Shown: one piece after another, positions 36,615-43,982 of the stretch | Position numbering within the stretch: position 1 is the stretch's first letter | Layout: every line of letters starts with the position of its first letter | From: ZC4RG20 sp963702105 | GTDB taxonomy: Bacteria; Pseudomonadota; Gammaproteobacteria; Steroidobacterales; Rariloculaceae | DNA: 64,000 bases | Direction of reading: 5' to 3' | Assembly (NCBI GenBank): GCA_963702105.1 | Contig: OY969712.1 | Location: forward strand, 5,332,001 to 5,396,000 | Position numbers and translations under genes: made by a program | The notes under the pieces: model-generated | The model's input: the letters and a program-made list of their open reading frames with translations, nothing else | Told to the model about the DNA's origin: nothing | Database searches by the model: none

Positions 36615-37280
36615 ATGGAGGTGATCGGCGCCGGGTTCGGCCGTACCGGAACGCTCTCCATGCGCGGCGCGCTGTCGCGCCTGCTCGGCGGCCCGTGCTA
36701 TCACATGGCCAGCCTTATCGAAGACCCGAGGCAACTCGAGCACTGGTACCGATGGGCGGTGCACCCGGAGCGGTCTCCGGACTGGCCGAGCATCCTGGCC
36801 GGCTACGCCGCGGGCGTCGACGCGCCGATCTGTTTCTTCGTCGAGGAATTGATGGAGCGTTATCCCGATGCAAAGGTCGTGCTGACCGTGCGCGACCCCG
36901 AGAAGTGGCTCGTGAGCTTCCAGAACCTCATGCGCACGAACATCCGCTTTGCCTGGCTCGGACTCTTCTCCGCCCGCGCCCGACGCTTCGGAAAGCTCGG
37001 GCGCACGCTCGGCCGGCGCTTCGTCGGCAGGATGAGCCGCGATACGCTGCTTCGTGCTTTCGCCGCCCACAACGAGCGCATCCAACGCATCGTTCCGAGC
37101 TCGCGCCTGCTCGTCATGCACGTGCAGGAAGGCTGGGAGCCGTTGTGCCGTTTTCTCGGCAAGCCCATTCCGGACGAGCCGTTCCCGCATGAAAACGAGG
37201 GCACGAAAACGATCGCGAGCGGCCACTGGCAGGTCGCCTTCGGCCGCAGCGGTGCCGTCGCGCTGCGGCCGAAGGCGTAG
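36615..37280 (+). CDS. Sulfotransferase-family protein
   Basis: A 221-residue cytosolic protein of the P-loop sulfotransferase group. The start EVIGAGFGRTGTLSMRGAL is the 5'-phosphosulfate loop region, followed by GGPCYHM and VVLTVRDPEKWLVSF, which forms the 3'-phosphate site. The end HENEG is conserved in the family. These proteins are predicted to use PAPS, but many bacterial members are uncharacterised and the acceptor is unknown. A good GGGGAGGAG site precedes ATG 36615. It is probably a single transcript. Confidence 0.82.
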   Translation: MEVIGAGFGRTGTLSMRGALSRLLGGPCYHMASLIEDPRQLEHWYRWAVHPERSPDWPSILAGYAAGVDAPICFFVEELMERYPDAKVVLTVRDPEKWLVSFQNLMRTNIRFAWLGLFSARARRFGKLGRTLGRRFVGRMSRDTLLRAFAAHNERIQRIVPSSRLLVMHVQEGWEPLCRFLGKPIPDEPFPHENEGTKTIASGHWQVAFGRSGAVALRPKA

Positions 37281-37422
37281 CCGCTGCCCGCGCTTCCCGA
37301 GGCGCAGGGGAGCGCGCCGGGCGAGTGCGTAGCCCCCTGATTTTGACAGAACTTTAGACGGTGCGAAGCGCTGCGCCAGTACCTTTCCCCGGCCCGAGAC
37401 TGTAGAGTGGGCGCTACTGAAA

Positions 37423-37438
37423 TACTCCGGGGGGAGTA
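37423..37438 (+). promoter_or_regulatory. Hairpin covering a ribosome-binding site
   Basis: TACTCC-GGGG-GGAGTA is a perfect 6-bp inverted repeat whose right arm is the GGAG ribosome site of the gene starting at 37445. If it forms in the mRNA it would mask the site. It is short, so the effect may be modest. Confidence 0.45.
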
Positions 37439-37444
37439 CATCCG

Positions 37445-38248
37445 ATGCCTCTAAATTCAACGGTCTTCTCGGGCCTGATGCTTGCGGCTGCCGCGACGTT
37501 GGGCTGCGCCGCCGCCGCGGCCGCCGAGCCCGCGCATCCGGATTTCACGGGCGTCTGGACGGCGCATCGCGAGCCGGGACAGGGGCGGTTCTCGGGGTTC
37601 GGCGGGCCTCGTGCGGGCCTGCCCCTAACGGACGAGGGCAAGCGCCGCGTCGAGGAGTACACGAAGCTCATCGGTCCTCAGCGGGACAACCCGGCCGCCT
37701 ACTGCGTGGACTACGGCGTGCCGACGATGATGGAAATGCCGGGCGGGTATCCGCTCGAGTTCATCCAGAAGCCCGATCAGCTCACGATCATTTACGAGGT
37801 CGAGAACGAGACGCGCCGGATCTACATGGGCGACCGTCACCTGCCCGAGGAGCGGCGGTTGCCGAGCCGGGACGGCTACTCGGAAGGGCACTGGGAGGGC
37901 GACACGCTCGTAGTCAAGACGACGGATCTGCTCGACGGGCAAGATCAGGGCGGCCATCCGCACAGCGACAAGGCGGTGATCGACGAGCGCTTCTCGCTCG
38001 GCAAGGACGAGAAGGGCACGAAGGTCATCACGTACGAGGCGACGATTACGGATCCCGTCTATTACACGAAGCCCGTCAAGGTGGAGCGCAAGTACGAGCC
38101 GCTGCCGAACGGCTTCATCATTCCGTATCGCTGCCCAGACGAGTTCTGGTATTCGCTGCTCGACCTGCGGCGCGAGCAGATGAAGGCGGGCAAGCCGATG
38201 AACGCGCAGATGAGCGACGTTTACAAGGCCCGCGAAGCGTATCAATGA
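37445..38248 (+). CDS. Exported DUF6152-partner protein, copy 2
   Basis: A 267-residue exported protein related to 24266 and 62462. It has a signal peptide (to AAAAEPA), then FTGVWTAHREP, YCVDYGVPTMMEMPGGYPLEFI, GYSEGHWEGDTLVVKTTDL and a second Cys in IIPYRCPDEFW. Both Cys and the HWEGDTLVV block match copy 1. The function is unknown. DUF6152 copy 2 follows 55 bp downstream, forming the same two-gene unit. A ribosome-site hairpin precedes it. Confidence 0.8.
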   Translation: MPLNSTVFSGLMLAAAATLGCAAAAAAEPAHPDFTGVWTAHREPGQGRFSGFGGPRAGLPLTDEGKRRVEEYTKLIGPQRDNPAAYCVDYGVPTMMEMPGGYPLEFIQKPDQLTIIYEVENETRRIYMGDRHLPEERRLPSRDGYSEGHWEGDTLVVKTTDLLDGQDQGGHPHSDKAVIDERFSLGKDEKGTKVITYEATITDPVYYTKPVKVERKYEPLPNGFIIPYRCPDEFWYSLLDLRREQMKAGKPMNAQMSDVYKAREAYQ

Positions 38249-38303
38249 TTCGAACGAGGAGAGCCGCGCGATCGAATCGCGCGTGCGAAACGAGGAGAGT
38301 TTC

Positions 38304-38744
38304 ATGGCTGCATTCACGAGAAAACTGTTCGTTGCGGTCGCCGGTCCCACGCTCGTGCTTTGGGCGATGGTCGCGGCGGCTCATCATTCCGCGGCGCAGT
38401 TCGACTTCACGAAGCGCGTCACGATTCAAGGCGTCGTGAAGGAGTTCAACGTGGCCAATCCGCATACGGCGGCCGTCGTCACGGTTTCGGACTCGCAGGG
38501 CACTCGCGACGTCCGCTACGAAGGGCACAGCGCGAGTCACTTCTTCCGCGCCGGCTACACGCGCGACATGGTCCGCGCGGGCGACAAGATCGCGATCCTG
38601 ATTGCGCCGCGCAAGGATGGCCGCGACGGCGGCTTCATCCAGGCCTTTACCGTCAACGGCCGTACGGTCGGCTTCGGCGGGCTCTCGCCGGTCACCGGCA
38701 AGCCGGTCGAGAACGGCAAAGGAGCCGGCCCCGGCGGCGATTGA
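38304..38744 (+). CDS. DUF6152 protein, copy 2
   Basis: A 146-residue exported protein. The signal ends MVAAA directly before HHSAAQFDFTKRVTIQG, so the mature end would be His-His. The core GVVKEFNVANPH and DKIAILIAPRKDGRDGG align with copy 1. A longer C-terminal tail rich in Gly (TGKPVENGKGAGPGGD) is unique to this copy. ATG 38304 has a GAGGAGAG site; the frame upstream to 38283 does not. It is followed by a hairpin. Confidence 0.83.
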   Translation: MAAFTRKLFVAVAGPTLVLWAMVAAAHHSAAQFDFTKRVTIQGVVKEFNVANPHTAAVVTVSDSQGTRDVRYEGHSASHFFRAGYTRDMVRAGDKIAILIAPRKDGRDGGFIQAFTVNGRTVGFGGLSPVTGKPVENGKGAGPGGD

Positions 38745-38753
38745 GCTTGGGGT

Positions 38754-38781
38754 CCGAGGCCTCCGGCATCGGAGGCCTCGG
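38754..38781. terminator. Hairpin after DUF6152 copy 2
   Basis: A perfect 12-bp stem (CCGAGGCCTCCG) with a 4-base GCAT loop lies 9 bp after the stop codon and before the convergent monooxygenase end at 38883. It may serve either strand; no T-run follows. Confidence 0.65.
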
Positions 38782-38882
38782 TCGCGGGGCGTCCGGCGAG
38801 CGCCATGGCCGCGGGACCGGCGGCGCGCGCTACGAGCGTTCTTGCTCTGCCCGCTCGGGCACGGTCATCGGCGCGCGGAGCG

Positions 38883-40541
38883 CTATGGCGCGGCGGCTGC
38901 GTCGTCGCGGGCGAGCAGCCGGCCGAGGATGCGCGCGAGCGCTCCGTCGCTCGGTGCCGTGGAGGCTCCCGCGCGCCAGGCGACGAATCCATCGGGACGC
39001 ACGAGCACTGCCCCGCCCGCAGAGAGCCCGTAAGCCTCGAGAAACCGCCCCGCGACGTCTTCGAGACCGCCGGCTCCGCCGATCTGCCAGGCCTTTATCG
39101 GTATCGCGAGCGCGCGTGCGGCTGCAGCGGCGGCTTTGAGCCACGCGGCGCCCTCGGGCCCGGCGAGAACGACGAAGCCTCGGCCGAACAGATCGAGCGT
39201 CGAAATCGGCTCGCCGTCGCGTTTCAAAGCGAGATGAGGCGCGCGGCTGCCGGGCCGGCCGCGCAGCGTATCGGGATGCACGAACAGCGGGTCGTCGGCG
39301 GCACCGTCGTCCGCGACCGTGGCCGAGCGGTACCGATAGCCGATCTCGATGGTGAGATCGTCTACGAGCGGCTTCGCGTTCTGCGTGCCCCGCTCGGGCA
39401 CGACGCGCGTCGCGTAGCGCCCGTACGCCTGATGAATCGTGAACTCGCCGACGGGCCGGCGCTCTTCGCCGTAGGTCGCGAGCAGGCCCCGCCCGGCCTC
39501 GCCCTTCAAGACCATCGCGAGCTTCCAGGAGAGATTGTGCGCGTCCTGCACGCCGGTGTTGCCGCCGAAGCCGCCGTTCGGCGGCACGACGTGCGCGGCG
39601 TCGCCGGCGAGGAACACGCGGCCCTCGCCGTAGCGCGAAGCGACGTTGGCCTCCGCCTCCCAAGGGATGATCTGCCGCACGGTCACCGGCAGCTCCGGCA
39701 CACCGATGGCCGCGCGCAGCAGCTCGAGCGCGCGCGTCTCCGTCATGCCCGTCGAGACTTCGACGGCCTCGTCTCGCGTGACGTCGGCGCCGACCGTATT
39801 GACCGCCAGAAAGCCCTTCTGGCCCGCCCGATTCAGGCGGAAGAAGCCGCGCAGCACGGGATTGGCGACGTAGAAGACCCCGGAGTTCCGGCCCTGCAGC
39901 AGCGACGCGCAGTCCGCCTCGAAGTAGATCGTCACGCTCCTCGAGAGGAGACCGTAGCCGAGCATCTCGATGCCGAGGGCGCGGCGCACGCGGCTGCGGT
40001 TGCCGTCGGCCGCGACGAGGTACTCGGCCCTGACCATTCGTTCCTGACCTGTCGAAAGGTCGCGCAGGACCGCGCTCACGCCTTCCGCGTCCTGCTCGAA
40101 GGAGGTCATCTCCGTCCGGTAACGCAGCGTCGCGCCGAGCTCCTCGGCCCGGCGTCTCAGCAGCGGCTCGAGCACGTCCTGGTCGATGAAGATGCGGCCT
40201 GTGGGGCTGCGGCCGTCCACGCCCTCGTTGAGATTGGCGATGAATCGCGCGAGCTCCTTGCCGGCCAGGGATTCGACGGCGGTGATGCCGCCCTCGGGGT
40301 CGTAGGTCTCGCGTGACTTCTGCCGCACTTCGGGCTCGAGCCCGAGCTCGCGCAGAATCTCGACCGTGCGAATCTGGAAGTGTCCGGCGCGCGGGTGAAT
40401 CGCGGTGCCGGCGTGCCGCTCTACCGCGAGCGACCGGATTCCGTGCGAGCCCAGGAGCGCCGCCGTGGTCAGCCCGACGAGGCTGCCGCCGACGATAAGG
40501 ACCGGCACTGACTCCGATCCGGGTTTTGGATGGGTTCCCAT
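38883..40541 (-). CDS. FAD-dependent aromatic monooxygenase (PheA/TfdB type)
   Basis: A 552-residue class A flavoprotein hydroxylase. It has the FAD-binding VLIVGGSLVGLTTAALLGSHG near the N-terminus, VAADGNRSRVRRALGI (DG motif), and RVFLAGDAAHVVPPNGGFGGN (GD motif). A C-terminal thioredoxin-like domain runs from about 450 (FGRGFVVLAGPEG). This architecture fits phenol or polyketide-aromatic hydroxylases that use NAD(P)H and oxygen. The substrate is unknown. It converges with the DUF6152 pair, and its promoter lies in the 150-bp gap shared with the divergent hydrolase at 40691. Confidence 0.88.
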   Translation of the reverse strand: MGTHPKPGSESVPVLIVGGSLVGLTTAALLGSHGIRSLAVERHAGTAIHPRAGHFQIRTVEILRELGLEPEVRQKSRETYDPEGGITAVESLAGKELARFIANLNEGVDGRSPTGRIFIDQDVLEPLLRRRAEELGATLRYRTEMTSFEQDAEGVSAVLRDLSTGQERMVRAEYLVAADGNRSRVRRALGIEMLGYGLLSRSVTIYFEADCASLLQGRNSGVFYVANPVLRGFFRLNRAGQKGFLAVNTVGADVTRDEAVEVSTGMTETRALELLRAAIGVPELPVTVRQIIPWEAEANVASRYGEGRVFLAGDAAHVVPPNGGFGGNTGVQDAHNLSWKLAMVLKGEAGRGLLATYGEERRPVGEFTIHQAYGRYATRVVPERGTQNAKPLVDDLTIEIGYRYRSATVADDGAADDPLFVHPDTLRGRPGSRAPHLALKRDGEPISTLDLFGRGFVVLAGPEGAAWLKAAAAAARALAIPIKAWQIGGAGGLEDVAGRFLEAYGLSAGGAVLVRPDGFVAWRAGASTAPSDGALARILGRLLARDDAAAAP

Positions 40542-40690
40542 GCGTGCCGCTGTCTCCGGTGCTGCGAGGTTCGCGGCCGGGCCGCCGTCGCCTCGCTCAT
40601 GCGCTTCCTCGGCGCCTGGCCTTTTGTGTTCGCGCGGACCTCTATACTACCGTCATCGACCGTCGGTCGGCCGGGAGGAGGGGAGGCTCG

Positions 40691-41578
40691 ATGATGCCAT
40701 CGTTGCGGGCGGCGTGCGTGTGCGTCGCCATGAGCTTCTCGATTGCGCTGCCATGCGCGGCCCAGGCGCCAGGGCCGGCGCGCGCCGCCCCGCCCGCGGC
40801 CGCCGCCCCGCTCGAGCCGAATCCGAGCTGGCCGCTCTACCGCCATACCGGCGAGCAGTACCGCGTCTACGACTTTCCCGGCACGGGCGAAGCGATGCCC
40901 TATCGTCTGTTCGTGCCCGAAAGCTGGAAGCCCGGTCTGCATCTGCCCATGCTCGTCACGCTGCGCGCGGGAACGAGCGTCAACAACAATTATCGCGCGG
41001 GCAACGATCTCGTTCGCGTTGCGGCGCAGCGCGGCTACATCGTCGTCACGCCGCTCGGCTACCGCCCGTACCGCCAGCCCTACTACAACAGCCCGTATCC
41101 GATCGCGCGCGAGCCGAAGCCCACCGTGCCCGGCGAGGGGTGGACGCGCCAGGAGGACGAACGCGCAGAGCAGGACGTCATGAACGTCATCGGGCTCGTG
41201 ACAGAGGAATACGGCGTCGACACTTCCCGCATCTACATCCACGGCCAGAACCCTTCGGCCTCGGGTGCGATGCACCTCATCGAAAAGTACCCGGACCGGT
41301 TTCGGGCGGCCGTGATCAGCTCGGGCCCGATCGTCACGGCGCATTACCCGTTCGCGAAGCTGCGCGGCAAGGTGGCGCTGCTGGTCATCCACGGAGAGAA
41401 GGATACGGTGAACCCGATCGCCGGCTCCCGCGCACTGGCCGAGGCGGCCCGGACGGCAGGCGTCGAGGCCGAGTTCGCCGAGGTGCCGGGTGGGACGCAC
41501 CTGACCGCGTACCTCGATTACGCGGACGAGATCTACGCTTTCCTCGATGCGCACGGCGGTGCGCGTCGGAAGCCGTGA
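40691..41578 (+). CDS. Exported alpha/beta hydrolase with atypical nucleophile elbow
   Basis: A 295-residue exported protein (signal to CAAQAPG) with a PHB-depolymerase/esterase-like fold: LPMLVTLRAGTSVNNNYRAG, DTSRIYIHGQNPSASGAMHLIEKYPDRF and VIHGEKDTVNP. The elbow normally reads G-x-S-x-G-G; here the aligned residues are GQNPSASG, so the expected Ser is Asn and the Gly pair is Ser-Ala. Asp (EKDT) and His (GGTHLTAY) of the triad remain. It may be inactive, or use a nearby Ser. A strong GGAGG site precedes ATG 40691. Confidence 0.78.
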   Translation: MMPSLRAACVCVAMSFSIALPCAAQAPGPARAAPPAAAAPLEPNPSWPLYRHTGEQYRVYDFPGTGEAMPYRLFVPESWKPGLHLPMLVTLRAGTSVNNNYRAGNDLVRVAAQRGYIVVTPLGYRPYRQPYYNSPYPIAREPKPTVPGEGWTRQEDERAEQDVMNVIGLVTEEYGVDTSRIYIHGQNPSASGAMHLIEKYPDRFRAAVISSGPIVTAHYPFAKLRGKVALLVIHGEKDTVNPIAGSRALAEAARTAGVEAEFAEVPGGTHLTAYLDYADEIYAFLDAHGGARRKP

Positions 41579-41584
41579 CGCGCG

Positions 41585-42112
41585 TCAGTCGTGGCCTGCG
41601 GCCAGCTTGTCTTCCACGGTCTTCTTCAAGCCCGTGACGCCGGCGGCGACGCCGAGCGCGAGCGCCTGGTCCTTGTCCGCGCCGTGCAGCTTCGCGCGCA
41701 GCGCGAGCAGGGCGCCGGCGCGGTTGCCCGTCGCGCAGTGCAACAGCACGGGGCCTTTGAGCTTCGCGAGCAACTCGTCGAGGGCGGCCGCATTCGCGTA
41801 GGTGACGCCGGCCGCATGCATGACGGGTAGGTTGACATAGTTCATGCCGAGCTTCTCGACGGCCGCCTTCTCGTCGAGACCGCGGTCCTCGGCCGGGCCC
41901 CGCAGATCGATGACCGTCTTGTAGCCCTCGGCGGCGGCCGCCTCGAGCTGCTGCGCAGTCGGCTGTCCTGCGGTCGTGATGCCGGGCACGGCATCTTTCC
42001 GGTTCAGGAAATTCGTCGTTTGCGCGGCCGCCAGGTTGGCCAGGAGCCAAACGAGGGCGAGGGCGGCGCCGGCCGAAGCGGCGCGGGATTTCGGCGATGG
42101 TCGGAGGTTCAT
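41585..42112 (-). CDS. Exported dual-specificity phosphatase-like protein (DUF442-type)
   Basis: A 175-residue exported protein (signal to LAAAQT). The catalytic loop HCATGNRAGAL fits the C-x5-R phosphatase motif, and the context ITTAGQPTAQQLEAAAAEGYKTVIDLR is typical of the DUF442/beta-lactamase-hydrolase-like group related to tyrosine phosphatases. Export to the periplasm is less common for this fold. The substrate is unknown. It converges on the atypical hydrolase with only a 6-bp gap. ATG 42112 was chosen; the upstream frame to 42697 is shadow. Confidence 0.8.
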   Translation of the reverse strand: MNLRPSPKSRAASAGAALALVWLLANLAAAQTTNFLNRKDAVPGITTAGQPTAQQLEAAAAEGYKTVIDLRGPAEDRGLDEKAAVEKLGMNYVNLPVMHAAGVTYANAAALDELLAKLKGPVLLHCATGNRAGALLALRAKLHGADKDQALALGVAAGVTGLKKTVEDKLAAGHD

Positions 42113-42379
42113 CTGTGGCTCCTCGGTCGAAGCTGCGATGTTCGGGTGTTTCGTCTTTTCGTTTCGTCGGCGGCGAGGCGAAGGCGCGCGCATGGCGGGC
42201 GCACGGCCGCCCGTGCCTCGACGGTGCCCCAATGTACCTCCGCCGCGCCCGGACGGCCAGCGGTGCCGGCAGCCGGCCGGGCGGACGGGCCATCGAGCCG
42301 AGCGCGCCGCGCGCGCGAAGCGGCGGCCGGCCGAGGCTGCGGCTCGCCGTCGGCGCCTCGGCCGCGCATGCTCGCGCCC

Positions 42380-42734
42380 ATGGCCTCGCGCACGGTGCTC
42401 ATCGCAGGTCTCGGCGTCGGCGGTCCGACGCTCGCCTATTGGCTCCTGAAGTACGGCTTCGAGCCTACGATCGTCGAGGTCGCCGCGGAGCCGCGGCGCG
42501 GCGGTTACATGATCGACTTCTGGGGCGTCGGCTACGCCGTCGCGGAGCGCATGGACCTCATCGGGGCTTTGCGCGAAGCGGGCTATCGCATCGACGAGGT
42601 ACGCCTCGTGGACGCGAGGAACAGGCGCGTCGCAGGCATCGACGGCGACCTTTTCCGGTCTTCGCTCGGCGATCGGCGAATGGATGATGCGGGCCATGGT
42701 CGGCGACGACCTCGAATTGCCGGACTACGGCTGA
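42380..42734 (+). pseudogene. FAD-dependent monooxygenase, internally deleted
   Basis: The first ~95 residues are a normal FAD-monooxygenase start: VLIAGLGVGGPTLAYWLLKYG, a GG-motif Rossmann fold, then RGGYMIDFWGVGYAVAERM. After IDGDLFRSSLGD, around 42660-42680, the frame changes, and the other frame reads the family's usual C-terminus GEWMMRAMVGDDLELPDYG to TGA at 42732-42734. Most of the middle (substrate and FAD domains, roughly 250-300 residues) is gone, so this is a deletion remnant, not a simple frameshift. The uncorrected frame would stop at 42766 inside a repeat. An alternative ATG is at 42368. It has no role as an enzyme. Confidence 0.82.
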
Positions 42735-42764
42735 AAAGAAAAGAGGGCTCTGACCCCTTGGGTT
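42734..42764. repeat. GGGCTCTGACCCC element at a pseudogene 3' end
   Basis: The sequence AAAAGAAAAGAGGGCTCTGAC continues into CCCTTGGG, sharing the core of the copies at 4097, 4157 and 29351. The right arm diverges after CCCTT, so the hairpin is weaker here. It begins on the last base of the deleted monooxygenase's stop codon. Confidence 0.75.
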
Positions 42765-42839
42765 AGTCGCGGCTGCAGAGCTCGGAATCGATGCGAGTAT
42801 ACTTCGGGGATCGGCCGCGAGGCTTGCGGGGGAGCGGGT

Positions 42840-43901
42840 GTGAATCGCCGAGGGTTTCTCGTGAATGCCGCGCGCTTGGGGAGCGCGGCTTGGCTGTTGC
42901 GGCCCGGCCTCGAGACGCTGGCCGCACCCGCGCGCAAGCGTGTCGTCGTGGACGGCCGCCCCGCGAAGGTCGTGGACATTCACGCGCACTGCGTGGTCCC
43001 GGAGCTCGAGCGGCTCGTGCCCGATGCCGGCGCGCCGAAGAACGGCATGGCCTCGCTGATCCTCGGGCCCGCGCGCCTCGAGCTCATGGACACCCGCGGC
43101 ATCGACGTGCAGGCGCTGAGCATCAACCAGTTCTGGTGGTACTCGAAGAACGAGGATCTCGCGAGCCGAATCGTAAGGGCACACGACGAGGCGCTCGCCG
43201 CCTGGTGCCGCGCGCATGCCGATCGCTTCGTGGCGCTGAGCTCCGTTGCGCTGCAGCATCCCGAGCTCGCGGCGCGCCAGCTCGAGCACGCCGTGCGCGA
43301 GCTCGGCCACCGGGGCGCCGCGATCGGCGGCAACATCGCCGGCGAGGCGCCGACGGCACGAAAGTTCGACCCGTTCTGGGCCAAAGCCGAAGAGCTCGGC
43401 GTGCCCGTGTTCATGCACCCGAACAACGCGGAGAACCTCGTGCGCGAGGGCGCGCTCGGCGGGCGCGGCGACCTCGGCAACATCATCGGCAATCCGCTCG
43501 AGACCACGGTCTTTTTGTCGCATATGATCTTCGAGGGCACGCTGGACCGCTTTCCGAACCTCAAGCTCTGCGCGGCGCACGGCGGCGGCTTCCTGCCCTC
43601 CTACCTCGGCCGGACCGATGTCGCCTGCGCCGTGCGCCCGAATGCTCAATGCGCCAACCGGCGCCCGCCGAGCGCGTACTTCAAGGACCAGATCCTCGTC
43701 GACTCTATGGTGTTTACGCAGGAAGGCCTGCGCCATCTCGTCGCCGAGACGGGCCCGACTCAGGTGGTCTACGGCTCGGACATCCCGTACGACTGGCCGG
43801 ACACGATCGATCTCATCGCCTCGGCGCCCTCGCTCGATGCCGCGGCCAGGAGGGCGATCCTCGGCGGCAATCTCGTGCGCTTGCTCGAGCTCGGTTCATG
43901 A
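42840..43901 (+). CDS. Tat-exported amidohydrolase (ACMSD / resorcylate decarboxylase group)
   Basis: A 353-residue metal-dependent TIM-barrel protein. NRRGFLVNAA at the N-terminus is a twin-arginine (Tat) signal. Metal ligands appear as DIHAH, MHP, AHGGG and VYGSDIPYDW. This amidohydrolase-2 group contains decarboxylases of aromatic acids and hydrolases. Export in folded form by Tat fits a metalloenzyme. The substrate is unknown; aromatic acids are plausible next to a tannase gene. The start is GTG 42840 with a GGGGGAG site. Confidence 0.85.
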   Translation: MNRRGFLVNAARLGSAAWLLRPGLETLAAPARKRVVVDGRPAKVVDIHAHCVVPELERLVPDAGAPKNGMASLILGPARLELMDTRGIDVQALSINQFWWYSKNEDLASRIVRAHDEALAAWCRAHADRFVALSSVALQHPELAARQLEHAVRELGHRGAAIGGNIAGEAPTARKFDPFWAKAEELGVPVFMHPNNAENLVREGALGGRGDLGNIIGNPLETTVFLSHMIFEGTLDRFPNLKLCAAHGGGFLPSYLGRTDVACAVRPNAQCANRRPPSAYFKDQILVDSMVFTQEGLRHLVAETGPTQVVYGSDIPYDWPDTIDLIASAPSLDAAARRAILGGNLVRLLELGS

Positions 43902-43982
43902 GCGACCGCTGACGGCGGCGGCATCGACATTTGCGGCCCGCAGTCGGCCGAGTGTGCCGAGAGTTTTCCGGGAGGAGGTTCG

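Noticed and set aside
37343..37348. TTGACA as a -35 box before 37445
   Set aside because: No acceptable -10 lies 16-18 bp downstream.
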